DNA from: Candidatus Neomicrothrix sp. UBA825
GTDB taxonomy: Bacteria; Actinomycetota; Acidimicrobiia; Acidimicrobiales; UBA8592
NCBI GenBank assembly: GCA_002295705.1
Contig: DBHP01000038.1
Location: 1-19,122 of the forward strand
DNA length: 19,122 bases
Reading direction: 5' to 3'
The notes under the pieces are model-generated. The model saw only the letters and a program-made list of their open reading frames with translations, did not search any database and had not been told where the DNA came from. Every line of letters begins with the position of its first letter. Position 1 is the stretch's first letter. Positions 7,142-14,109 of this stretch are shown in pieces. A program made the translations under genes and the position numbers.

Positions 7142-8275
7142 ATGTTTGTTTCAAAAGCATTCCAAGCACTTGGACGTAGCCTAATTGTCTTAGGTGGACT
7201 AACTCTACTATTTGTGGCGTATCAACTATGGGGTACGGGTGTGCTCACAGATCGTTACCAATCAGATCTTGAAGAAGACTTCACTGAATTAATTGATGTG
7301 GTCAAAGAGACAACCTCTACAACAGATACTCCCGAAACCAGTGAGAGTGATGAAAGTAACTATGCTGAGCTTTTATGGAGACCTGAGGGTCAGGCTATGG
7401 CACAGTTAGTCATTCCAAAAATGGGATTAACAGCAACCGTTGTCTCGGGAGTTTCCTCCGAATCATTAAGACGAGGCCCCGGGCATTTCCCTGACACTCC
7501 GATGCCAGGCATGCCTGGAAATTCTGCAATTGCTGGCCACAGGACCACTTGGGGAGCGCCATTTGGCAATATCGAGAAGCTAGAACCCGGTGACGAAATA
7601 AAGATTCAAACGATCCAAGGTACCTTTACATACGCAGTGTTAGAACAGAATGGTGGACGTGGAAATTTCATAGTGAGTCCAAATGAATTCAATGTACTTG
7701 ACCAGGATTTCAATAGTTTCCCTAATAGGTTAACGTTGGTTTCTTGCCACCCAAAACTTACGGCGAGAAACAGGATCATTGTTGTTGCAGAGCTAATTGG
7801 GGAGCCAGCCGAGCCATTCCAAAGGCCGGATTACTTAAGTCAGCCTCGATTTACATTTGCTTTTGATGAGGAGGTTATAGCTGAAGCGTTGCAGGAGGAA
7901 GGATTTGAAGACCCGTCACAAGACACTATTGGAAGAGATCCAAGTATTGAGAATGCGGAGGAACCGGTAGTTGAAACTCAGAGTGCAGAAAGCGATCGCA
8001 CCGAAATTGATGACGTGTCGGCCACCACAGAGAATTTGACCCCTGGTACCCAACCACAACAAGTTTCGGGTTTCGGTGAAGGTTTAAGTGGTGATAGGTC
8101 AGCAATAACTCCATCAATTACATGGGGGTTAGCTTTGATAACCCTTATTATGACTACAGGGTTTATTGCAAAGCGGTGGAAGCGTTGGCCAACTTACTTC
8201 CTCTCATTAGCTCCTATAATTGCAGTAATGCTTGTATGGTTCTTTAACCTTGACCGTGCATTGCCCAGCTATTAG
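7142..8275 (+). CDS. Class E-type sortase with extra C-terminal membrane segments
   Basis: 377 aa from the ATG at 7142 (an immediately preceding in-frame TTG gives one more residue). An N-terminal membrane helix (about 11-29) and an acidic Ser/Thr-rich linker (40-75) precede a sortase domain (about 80-220). The catalytic triad is visible: His133 in AGHRTTWG, Cys202 in LTLVSCHP and Arg211 in ARNRI. The TLxxCHP motif is that of class E (and D/F-like) sortases of high-GC Gram-positives, which join LAXTG-type proteins to the cell envelope. After the domain come about 100 acidic, low-complexity residues and then two hydrophobic helices (about 323-343 and 350-368). These make the protein longer than the roughly 200-250 aa usual for the class. 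No classical sorting-signal substrate is present nearby. It heads a three-gene plus-strand operon. Confidence 0.88.
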   Translation: MFVSKAFQALGRSLIVLGGLTLLFVAYQLWGTGVLTDRYQSDLEEDFTELIDVVKETTSTTDTPETSESDESNYAELLWRPEGQAMAQLVIPKMGLTATVVSGVSSESLRRGPGHFPDTPMPGMPGNSAIAGHRTTWGAPFGNIEKLEPGDEIKIQTIQGTFTYAVLEQNGGRGNFIVSPNEFNVLDQDFNSFPNRLTLVSCHPKLTARNRIIVVAELIGEPAEPFQRPDYLSQPRFTFAFDEEVIAEALQEEGFEDPSQDTIGRDPSIENAEEPVVETQSAESDRTEIDDVSATTENLTPGTQPQQVSGFGEGLSGDRSAITPSITWGLALITLIMTTGFIAKRWKRWPTYFLSLAPIIAVMLVWFFNLDRALPSY

Positions 8276-8284
8276 TTAGAAACT

Positions 8285-8896
8285 ATGCCAAAAGATTATT
8301 TCAAGCCTAAAGAACCTAGCACTAGAGGTGCGAGTTTGTTTTCGCTTAGCAGCGCGCCCAGAGTGTTCTTGGCTCTTTGTATACTCTTGCTAGCGTTTGG
8401 AGCATGCTCAAGTGCAGAGGAAGAGGAGAGCGGATTTGGTCCGGCTATTATTCCTGGAGCACTCGCGAAAACTGGAAACGCAAACACCCTTGTGCTTGAG
8501 GGAAAAATTGTAGCTTTTTTATATGAACTAAGTTCTGAGGATTGCTTCAATGAATACCGTCTAGTTGATGACCGGACAGGCGACATATCAGATTTGACGA
8601 CCATTGTAGACTGCCGCCGGCCGCATGATGCTGAGATCTACGGCGAGTATGTGCATCCTGCAGGCTCCGGTGAGCCATACCCAGGACGAACCGAGATCGA
8701 GAGATGGTCTGCAATAAAGTGTTTTGAAGGTTTCAAGGATTTTGTCGGATCAGATTACGTTCTTTCCGATCTTGAAATTGGGTCAATTCCTCCCGAACGA
8801 GAAGACTGGGAAATAGGCTTATATAGGACAACCGCATGTTACGTTTACGCTCCAGGAAGTCAGTTGTCTGGGTCAATGAGAGGAAGCGGCATTTAA
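8285..8896 (+). CDS. Putative lipoprotein with Septum_form-type domain
   Basis: 203 aa. A basic N-terminal region of 26 residues precedes a hydrophobic helix (27-40) ending in FGAC (Cys41), a near-match to a lipobox, then an acidic run SSAEEEESG. The rest (about 75-195) resembles the actinobacterial septum-formation domain: EDC near 85, VDCRRPHDAEIYGEY, IKCFEGF and TTACYVYA. The four spaced cysteines probably form two disulfides outside the membrane. The start is 9 nt after the sortase stop, so the two are co-transcribed. The domain name comes from an early link to septation in mycobacteria, and its biochemical role is unknown. An internal LAKTG (60-64) matches the class E sortase recognition sequence but is not followed by a C-terminal anchor. 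Confidence 0.72.
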   Translation: MPKDYFKPKEPSTRGASLFSLSSAPRVFLALCILLLAFGACSSAEEEESGFGPAIIPGALAKTGNANTLVLEGKIVAFLYELSSEDCFNEYRLVDDRTGDISDLTTIVDCRRPHDAEIYGEYVHPAGSGEPYPGRTEIERWSAIKCFEGFKDFVGSDYVLSDLEIGSIPPEREDWEIGLYRTTACYVYAPGSQLSGSMRGSGI

Positions 8897-8898
8897 TA

Positions 8899-9177
8899 AT
8901 GAAGGATTATTTTCAGAACCATCAATTAACCTCAACTGATTTGAAACAGCGAAGGTCCAGAGTTGCGAAGTACGTAAAATTAGGAAAGCGGACAGGGTAC
9001 TCTCTCTGGCTAGTGGCAATCATTCTTTTCTTTGGCCTATTTTTTAGCGATTTTGATGGCCCCCTGGTGGGGCTTCTACTTGTGTGTCTCATTGCAGGCT
9101 GTGTGATTTTGCTGCCCGCAATAGTTTTGTCATATGCAGTCAGAGCCGCAGAGCGCGAAGAGCGGGATCTGTCTTAG
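8899..9177 (+). CDS. Small two-helix membrane protein of unknown function
   Basis: 92 aa; I do not recognise the family. The first 32 residues are basic and hydrophilic with a likely amphipathic helix (LKQRRSRVAKYVKLGKR). Two membrane helices follow at about 34-50 and 55-80, then a charged tail AAEREERDLS. By the positive-inside rule both ends are cytoplasmic. The start chosen is the ATG at 8899, 2 nt after the preceding stop. An earlier in-frame ATG at 8836 lies wholly within the lipoprotein gene and is less likely. Position as third gene behind the sortase and the septum-type lipoprotein suggests an envelope role, which is inference only. The next gene is convergent. Confidence 0.65.
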   Translation: MKDYFQNHQLTSTDLKQRRSRVAKYVKLGKRTGYSLWLVAIILFFGLFFSDFDGPLVGLLLVCLIAGCVILLPAIVLSYAVRAAEREERDLS

Positions 9178-9195
9178 TCAGCTAGATTATTGCAG

Positions 9196-9699
9196 TCAGT
9201 TATTGCGCTGGACTGGTGAAATATCAATTGGCTCAGTAGGCATGTCTCCTGCAATTATGCTGGGAAGAAATTCAAGCAACCTGTCAGGCAAAGTTTGGAC
9301 TTGTGCTGCTTCTAAGTCATCAATTGACCACCATTGAGCATCCTCAAAAGCGGCAGCCTCCAGCGCTTCTAGCCCTTGAGGATCCCATTCAGAGGATTCT
9401 GATGTGTGCGCTATATGAATTCTCTCATCAGATTTAAAATGGTACATCGCAAAGTCAAACTCAACGTACTGAGTCCAGATACAAGGCCCTACTATTACAT
9501 CGCGAAAGCCGCACTCTTCATAGAGTTCGCGAGCGGCTGCTTCTTGGCTTGTCTCGCCTGGCTCAACACCACCGCCAGGTATTTCCCACCATGTACCTTT
9601 TTCGGGCCGCATGGGATCGGAGCCATGCATCAAAAAAACTCTTCTTTCCTCATCGAGAAGTACTACCCGAGCAGCAGGCCTACGCAAGCTCCAAACCAT
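9196..9699 (-). CDS. Nudix hydrolase
   Basis: 167 aa. The Nudix box is complete at about residues 43-65: GGVEPGE followed by AAARELYEECGF, fitting GX5EX7REUXEEXGU. The conserved glutamates (58, 61, 62) bind the catalytic metal for hydrolysis of nucleoside diphosphate-linked compounds. Start and fold (RPAARVVLLDEERRVFL) are typical of small actinobacterial Nudix proteins with broad or unknown substrates. WWSIDDL near 118-124 is the common post-box segment. The ATG overlaps the stop of the acyl-CoA dehydrogenase gene (TGATG), so the two are translationally coupled. A link to CoA or acyl-CoA metabolism is possible from context but no CoA-specific motif was identified. It is the last gene of the minus-strand run. 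Confidence 0.88.
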   Translation of the reverse strand: MVWSLRRPAARVVLLDEERRVFLMHGSDPMRPEKGTWWEIPGGGVEPGETSQEAAARELYEECGFRDVIVGPCIWTQYVEFDFAMYHFKSDERIHIAHTSESSEWDPQGLEALEAAAFEDAQWWSIDDLEAAQVQTLPDRLLEFLPSIIAGDMPTEPIDISPVQRNN

Positions 9700-10949
9700 C
9701 AGTTTTTCGGGAGGTCGACGAATGGTGTTTCCTTTGAGTGTCCTGGTTCTTTGGGAAGACCTAGCACACGCTCTCCGATGATATTGCGCTGCACTTGATC
9801 GGTGCCTCCATAAATTGAAGGGGCTGGTGAGAATATTGTAACTTCATGAATCCAGCCACCTTGATTTACTTCTGTTGGCGTCAGCATGCCATCAGGTCCG
9901 ATGACCATATTGCCTACCTCACGGAACTGACGATACAACTCACTCACCATTAACTTGCCTATATTTCCTTCTGCGCCTGTTCTATCACTGCTTGCTTTTG
10001 CTCGAATCATATTCAGCCGGTTCACTTCCACGAGTGTATACAGCTTCATCATGTCATCTCTTATGACCGGATCTGCATCTTTACCGAGCTTCTGAGCAAG
10101 TTGACTCAACTTTTCAAAGAGTCTTGGCCCAATTGCAGGTGTTCCACCACTGCCTTTGGTAATGGATGAAAGCACATCGCCGACTTTTAAATCAAGCTGC
10201 CCAGCAATGGAGCCTGGAATTGCTGTGGGCACCGGAACGGTTCCACTACCAAGGTGAGATCGTTCAAACATTAATGTTGAGTTTGCGACTCGCCAGCCAT
10301 TGGATTTGCCACCAATCAATGCATCGTCATGCACTTTCGCGTCAGTAATGAAGACTTCATTAAAGAGGGCACGCCCGGTCATTTCTGTGAGAGGCCTCAC
10401 ATCAACGCCTTCTTGATTCATGCCAAATGCAAAGTAGGAAATCCCTTGATGCTTGGGTAAATCAGGATCAGTTCGAGCTATGAGCATCCCCATATCAGCA
10501 ACTTTGCCACCTGAGGTCCATACCTTCTGGCCATTAATGACCCATTCATCCCCATCTTTCTCTGCTTTGCATTGCAATCCTGCAAGATCTGAACCCGCGC
10601 CAGGTTCAGAGAAAAGCTGACACCATGCATGCTGACCGTTTAGAATTTTCGGTATGTATTCTCTGATCTGAGCATCCGTACCGTGTGTGGCAATTGTGGG
10701 AGCTGCGAGCATCATACCAAGCCCTGTCGGTGGCCCCAAAACCCCTTTGTCGGCCATAACGCTGAGAGCAACGTGATTGAGGGCTCTGCTCCAACCTCTT
10801 CCACCGGCTTCTTCATTAAGCATGGTATGCGAAAGTCGGGCGTCAGCCATAAGCTGCCACCATTGAGCAACAGTAAGGTCAGGGTCCCAGTTTTGATCGA
10901 TCCATTCACCAACCTCGGTCTTCACATCAGATTCAGTTATTTGACTCAT
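9699..10949 (-). CDS. Acyl-CoA dehydrogenase family protein (FadE-like)
   Basis: 416 aa flavoprotein of the acyl-CoA dehydrogenase family. The N-terminal helical domain (to about 105) contains EEAGGRGW. The flavin/substrate signature QLFSEPGAGSDLAGL is at 111-125 and WVINGQKVWTSGG at 136-148. The C-terminal signature is YGGTDQVQRNIIGERVLGLP (380-399). Classical MCAD-type enzymes have the catalytic Glu in YEGT; here it is Gly381, as in many actinobacterial FadE proteins that use a Glu elsewhere or a partner subunit. Glu229 (MFERS) is one candidate, by inference. Such proteins oxidise acyl-, branched- or sterol-side-chain CoA esters; the substrate is not predictable here. The ATG follows a good AAGGAG site. 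The gene starts 42 nt after btuD with no visible terminator, so read-through from the B12 operon is possible. Confidence 0.9.
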   Translation of the reverse strand: MSQITESDVKTEVGEWIDQNWDPDLTVAQWWQLMADARLSHTMLNEEAGGRGWSRALNHVALSVMADKGVLGPPTGLGMMLAAPTIATHGTDAQIREYIPKILNGQHAWCQLFSEPGAGSDLAGLQCKAEKDGDEWVINGQKVWTSGGKVADMGMLIARTDPDLPKHQGISYFAFGMNQEGVDVRPLTEMTGRALFNEVFITDAKVHDDALIGGKSNGWRVANSTLMFERSHLGSGTVPVPTAIPGSIAGQLDLKVGDVLSSITKGSGGTPAIGPRLFEKLSQLAQKLGKDADPVIRDDMMKLYTLVEVNRLNMIRAKASSDRTGAEGNIGKLMVSELYRQFREVGNMVIGPDGMLTPTEVNQGGWIHEVTIFSPAPSIYGGTDQVQRNIIGERVLGLPKEPGHSKETPFVDLPKN

Positions 10950-10991
10950 CGGACTCCTTATAAGACTCTCAATAGATGTAAATCTACCTCA

Positions 10992-11810
10992 TTATCCCAT
11001 GTCGTTGCTATTTGAATTCCCTTTCAAACGGTTTCCACGCTTGGGAACAATACTGACCCGATTCCCATCATTATGCACTGAGACATTTGCGCCATAGATA
11101 TCTTCAAGAGTTGATTCTGTCAAAATTTCATGCGGTAATCCAGATTGAGTAACTTCGCCGTTAACGAGAAGTGCCATTGATGTCCCGTATTGAGAAGCAA
11201 GAGTCAAATCATGGAAGGCGCTCAAAACTGTCAAACCAAGCCGTTTTCGCTGTTGATCAACAAGTTCAAGGACCTCCTGCTGGTGCCCCATGTCAAGAGC
11301 TGTAGTCGGCTCATCCAGCAACAGTAGGTTTGGCTGCTGGACAAGTGATCTAGCAATAATAACTCTTTGGCGTTCACCCCCGGACATTTCAGTCACAAAA
11401 CGATCTGCCATGTCATGGAGATTTAGATCTTCCATCACAGATAGGCTAAGCGATACATCTTCCTGTGTGGGCTGAAAGCCTCTACCCAAATATGGCGTTC
11501 GCCCCAATAAAATGTAGTCAATAACTCGCACACGAGGAGGGACAACTGGTATCTGTGGAACAATTGAGACTATCTGGGCGCGTACTCTAGGATCGGTTTG
11601 CATAAGGTCCGAGCCTTGGAAGTTCACTGTTCCCAGCGCAGGAATGATCCCTGCGATTGCTCGAAGTAAGCTTGATTTTCCTGACCCATTAGGCCCAATT
11701 AGGGAGAGCCAATCCCCCGACTCCACATTTAACGACACATTATTAACAACTTTCTTGCCACCAAGCTCAACCTCAAGGCCTTGAATGTTAAGAGGTTCAT
11801 ATAATGCCAT
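10992..11810 (-). CDS. btuD: Cobalamin ABC transporter ATPase (BtuD type)
   Basis: 272 aa ATPase of the FecE/BtuD family. Walker A is GPNGSGKSS (39-47), the signature is MSGGERQR (142-149), Walker B is LLLLDEP (162-168) and the switch His is 200 (AFHD). The start chosen is the ATG at 11810, with AGGAG 5-10 nt upstream. The frame remains open to 11852, but that extension overlaps btuC coding sequence and adds nothing domain-like. It overlaps the btuC end by 14 nt. It drives the BtuC permease for uptake of B12 bound by the BtuF lipoprotein. Substrate assignment depends on the cobalamin riboswitch upstream of btuF, because the sequence alone would also fit a siderophore or heme transporter. Confidence 0.88.
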   Translation of the reverse strand: MALYEPLNIQGLEVELGGKKVVNNVSLNVESGDWLSLIGPNGSGKSSLLRAIAGIIPALGTVNFQGSDLMQTDPRVRAQIVSIVPQIPVVPPRVRVIDYILLGRTPYLGRGFQPTQEDVSLSLSVMEDLNLHDMADRFVTEMSGGERQRVIIARSLVQQPNLLLLDEPTTALDMGHQQEVLELVDQQRKRLGLTVLSAFHDLTLASQYGTSMALLVNGEVTQSGLPHEILTESTLEDIYGANVSVHNDGNRVSIVPKRGNRLKGNSNSNDMG

Positions 11811-12879
11811 CGGATCTCCTTCTAAGTACAAATAAAAAGAAGGGAGCCCCAAAGAATGCCGTTACCACTCCAATAGGAAGCTCCGCCGGTGACTGCAGGG
11901 TCCTTGCCAAAAGATCAGTGAGGATGAGGAAAGAGGCTCCGATGAAAAAAGATAATGGGACAACAAGTCGATTTGATGCTCCGACTACTAATCGGACTGC
12001 GTGAGGAACAATGATACCTACGAATGCTATGAGTCCGCTTACCGCTACTGCGGAAGCTGCTGCTAATGAAGCTGCCCCGATGACGATCCAGCGGACTCTT
12101 CGTGGGCGTATACCCAGCGAAAGCGCTTCTTCTTCTCCGACGGCAAGAACGTCTAAGGCTCCTTTCATTGAGAACATAACTATTAGAGAAATCGCAGCAT
12201 ATGGAAGAATCATAATTACCTCATCCCAACCACTTGTGCTGAGGCGACCCAAAATCCAGCTATAGACCTGCCTTAATGTCGCCGATTCTCGTTGTTGTAT
12301 ATATGTCTGTATTGCAGTAAATAATGATGCAACAGCCACGCCGGCAAGAAGTAAGCTTGCAGTGCTCGTAGATCTTCCTACAGCACCCCCAACTGCCAGT
12401 GTGATTGCTACTGCTATCGCTGAGCCTAGAAAGGCTGCTATCGGTAGCGCATCAAAAATACCTTCTCCATTGGTAGCCCCGGAGACAATAGCTATAGTTG
12501 CGCCTAGACCTGCCCCAGCTGCTACTCCTAGTAGATAAGGATCGGCAAGCGGGTTTCTAAATACCCCTTGATAAGAAGCCCCAGCAACTGCGAGGAGTCC
12601 CCCTACTATCAAGCCAAGGACAATCCTCGGCAATCGCACATCCCACACAATGGCTTCTTGTATTGTGGAGAGTCCTGAATCAATAGAAATACCAGGAAAC
12701 CGACTGAGAACTTCAAGAAAAATACGGTCTGGCCGAATGGATACGGGTCCAAATAAAAGGCTGACGAGAATTGACGCAAAGAGGATAACAAAAGCACCTG
12801 CAACTAACCCTGAGGTTAGTTCGGCAGGGGCTTCCTGCTGCTGTTTCTTCTTGTTATTATCCAACTGTTTCCATTGCAA
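11797..12879 (-). CDS. btuC: Cobalamin ABC transporter permease (BtuC/FecCD type)
   Basis: 360 aa FecCD-family permease with about ten membrane helices. The recognisable segments are RLPRIVLGLIVGGLLAVAG (about 80-98), YQGVFRNPLADPYLLGVAAG (about 103-122), the SLGIRPRR coupling region and GLIAFVGIIVPHAVR (about 287-301), all characteristic of BtuC/FhuB/FecC. The first 24 residues are hydrophilic. No ATG is available: TTG at 12879 or TTG at 12864 (behind GGAAACAG) are the candidate starts, both overlapping the end of btuF. A dimer of this protein forms the channel through which cobalamin passes. The gene overlaps btuD by 14 nt, giving a tight btuF-C-D arrangement. Confidence 0.88.
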   Translation of the reverse strand: MQWKQLDNNKKKQQQEAPAELTSGLVAGAFVILFASILVSLLFGPVSIRPDRIFLEVLSRFPGISIDSGLSTIQEAIVWDVRLPRIVLGLIVGGLLAVAGASYQGVFRNPLADPYLLGVAAGAGLGATIAIVSGATNGEGIFDALPIAAFLGSAIAVAITLAVGGAVGRSTSTASLLLAGVAVASLFTAIQTYIQQRESATLRQVYSWILGRLSTSGWDEVIMILPYAAISLIVMFSMKGALDVLAVGEEEALSLGIRPRRVRWIVIGAASLAAASAVAVSGLIAFVGIIVPHAVRLVVGASNRLVVPLSFFIGASFLILTDLLARTLQSPAELPIGVVTAFFGAPFFLFVLRRRSDGII

Positions 12880-13864
12880 TCATTTGCTCTACGGCAGTGG
12901 CGATTGCTTCCAAGAAATCCACAACTCTTGGTCCCCATCTTGAAGCAATATCATCGTCCAATTCAATAACTTTTCCTTTGGATACTGCTGAAAGAACATT
13001 CCATCCATTCCGTTCAGCCACTGTCTCAATACCTTGAGAACAACACTTTGTGTCAGCTAGGAAAATTAAGTCTGGGTTCTGTGAAAGGATATACTCTTCT
13101 GACAGTTGAGGATATCCAGAGCCTGCTCCTTCGGCTTCGTCAGCAATATTGGTCAATCCGAGCATTGCGTACACTTGACCGATAAATGTTGAAGACGTAA
13201 CTGAGAAGTACGTGGGGTCCAATTCATGGTAGAAGGTCAAGGAAGAGCCATAAGGAACGTTGATTCTAGCCATAAGCTCATCAATTTCCTGTTGCATTTC
13301 CTGAACCGTGCTTTCAGCTCCAGCACTTGCTCCTGTGGCTGCTCCCAGCTGGGTTATTTGTTGATATGTATCGTCAAGGCTAGCCGCAGCGTATTGTGTC
13401 AATGAAGGTATGCCCACGTTTGTTAGCCCTTGTTCGATGTCTTCTGGAAGATACGAATGAACAACCAAATCAGGCTCTAAAGCCAATATCGCTTCTAGGT
13501 TCGGTGTAAAGCCTGAAATATCTGAGGTCGGGGCCTCAGGCGGGTAGTTTGATTGGTCATCAACAGCAATAACTTGATCCCCAGCACCGATAGCAAACAG
13601 GATTTCGGTAGCTGTAGGTGATAAGGATAATATTCTTGTAGGTTGATTCTCTAATACGAGATCACCATTTGGAGTTTGAAGGGTTACCGGAAAAGCAGCT
13701 GCCACTTGCTCGTCGGCCTCAACTTCATTCATTGACTCCACCGGCTGGCTATTATCAGTAACTTTACTTTCTCCGGTCGCAATAACTTGCGTCGAGGAAC
13801 TTGAACAACTGCTCGATAACGCAAGAATTGCTATGAGCGGAAGTAATCGTTTCACTATTTTCAT
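12857..13864 (-). CDS. btuF: Cobalamin-binding lipoprotein (BtuF type)
   Basis: 335 aa. A signal sequence ending LALSSSC (lipid-modified Cys20 predicted) is followed by a low-complexity acidic linker (21-58) and a BtuF/FepB-type periplasmic-binding domain. RILSLSPTATEILFAIGAG (77-94) and AVDDQSNYP are strongly BtuF-like, as are DLVVHSYLPED and SRWGPRVVDF near the end. It captures cobalamin outside the membrane and docks on BtuCD. A CC pair lies at 274-275. The ATG is preceded by a strong AGGAGG 7 nt upstream, and a cobalamin riboswitch lies about 90-175 nt upstream. That fixes the substrate class more securely than the protein alone. The domain order and length are normal. Confidence 0.92.
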   Translation of the reverse strand: MKIVKRLLPLIAILALSSSCSSSSTQVIATGESKVTDNSQPVESMNEVEADEQVAAAFPVTLQTPNGDLVLENQPTRILSLSPTATEILFAIGAGDQVIAVDDQSNYPPEAPTSDISGFTPNLEAILALEPDLVVHSYLPEDIEQGLTNVGIPSLTQYAAASLDDTYQQITQLGAATGASAGAESTVQEMQQEIDELMARINVPYGSSLTFYHELDPTYFSVTSSTFIGQVYAMLGLTNIADEAEGAGSGYPQLSEEYILSQNPDLIFLADTKCCSQGIETVAERNGWNVLSAVSKGKVIELDDDIASRWGPRVVDFLEAIATAVEQMIAMETVG

Positions 13865-13868
13865 TGGA

Positions 13869-13885
13869 TACCCTCCTCTCGGGTA
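13869..13885 (-). promoter_or_regulatory. Hairpin that could mask the btuF ribosome site
   Basis: On the minus strand TACCC (13885-13881) can pair with GGGTA (13873-13869) around a GAGAGGA loop, placing part of the AGGAGG ribosome site (13877-13872) in the stem. A second option pairs TGGATA (13912-13907) with TATCCA (13870-13865) directly before the ATG. Between these and the aptamer lies a perfect AACGAAC/GTTCGTT inverted repeat (13947-13941 and 13921-13915), and CTGGATATCCAG (13902-13913) is a palindrome. There is no U-run after any hairpin, so control of translation rather than transcription seems more likely. This is inference from base pairing alone. Confidence 0.45.
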
Positions 13886-13949
13886 GTAGACGAGACGCAG
13901 ACTGGATATCCAGCAACGAACTTGTTCTTACCTCGAGAATGTTCGTTTT

Positions 13950-14040
13950 CTGGGATGGACTCGACCGGGCTCAAATGCTGCTGCATTGTTACCGTTGCGG
14001 GACAGCGCTGGGATTTAACCAGACTTCGGAACCATCGCAA
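13950..14040 (-). promoter_or_regulatory. Cobalamin riboswitch aptamer
   Basis: The minus strand carries the hallmarks of the B12 riboswitch core. GGTTAAATCC (14020-14011) is enclosed by CTGG/CCAG, followed by GCGCTGTCCCGCAAC (14008-13994), which contains the almost invariant CCCGCAAC. A variable hairpin AATGC-AGCA-GCATT (13987-13974) comes next, then a B12-box-like GAGCCCGGTCGAGTCC (13972-13957). The closing stem GATGG (14036-14032) pairs with CCATC (13958-13954). It sits directly upstream of btuF, as expected for repression of B12 uptake when adenosyl- or methyl-cobalamin is plentiful. The aptamer looks compact; which cofactor form it prefers cannot be read reliably. Edges are approximate. 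Confidence 0.92.
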
Positions 14041-14043
14041 AAA

Positions 14044-14049
14044 ATATTA
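14044..14049 (-). promoter_or_regulatory. Candidate -10 box for the btuFCD transcript
   Basis: TAATAT on the minus strand (14049-14044) would start a transcript near 14037, right at the first base-paired nucleotides of the riboswitch closing stem. That placement is what makes it plausible. No convincing -35 hexamer is visible 16-18 nt further upstream. Confidence 0.4.
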
Positions 14050-14068
14050 AATTTTCAATTGCGAGTCT

Positions 14069-14093
14069 AGCACCTCATGTACCATGTGGTGCT
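14069..14093 (-). terminator. Hairpin between glnQ and the riboswitch, possible terminator
   Basis: AGCACC (14069-14074) and GGTGCT (14088-14093) form a perfect 6-bp stem. It extends inward past one mismatch by CAT/ATG, with a 5-nt loop. It lies 17 nt after the glnQ-type stop and before the btu promoter candidate, a natural place for a terminator. The tract following on the minus strand is AGACTCGC, not a run of T, so it is not a textbook intrinsic terminator and could serve only as an RNA-protecting stem. Confidence 0.4.
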
Positions 14094-14109
14094 CTGAAGC
14101 AATCCTTGA

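Noticed and set aside
8836..8898. 21-residue extension of the small two-helix protein
   Set aside because: It lies inside the lipoprotein gene and reads as a basic chance translation. The ATG at 8899, directly after the preceding stop, is more natural.
9178..9235. CAGTC/GACTG inverted repeat at the convergent end of the small membrane protein and Nudix genes as a terminator
   Set aside because: It is a 5-bp stem with a 13-nt loop lying in Nudix coding sequence and without a T-run, so it is likely chance.
11811..11852. 14-residue N-terminal extension of the BtuD ATPase
   Set aside because: It lies inside btuC and has no domain content. The ATG at 11810 follows a clear AGGAG.
13864..14070. 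68-codon plus-strand open frame upstream of btuF
   Set aside because: It is the complement of the cobalamin riboswitch, whose conserved bases explain the region.
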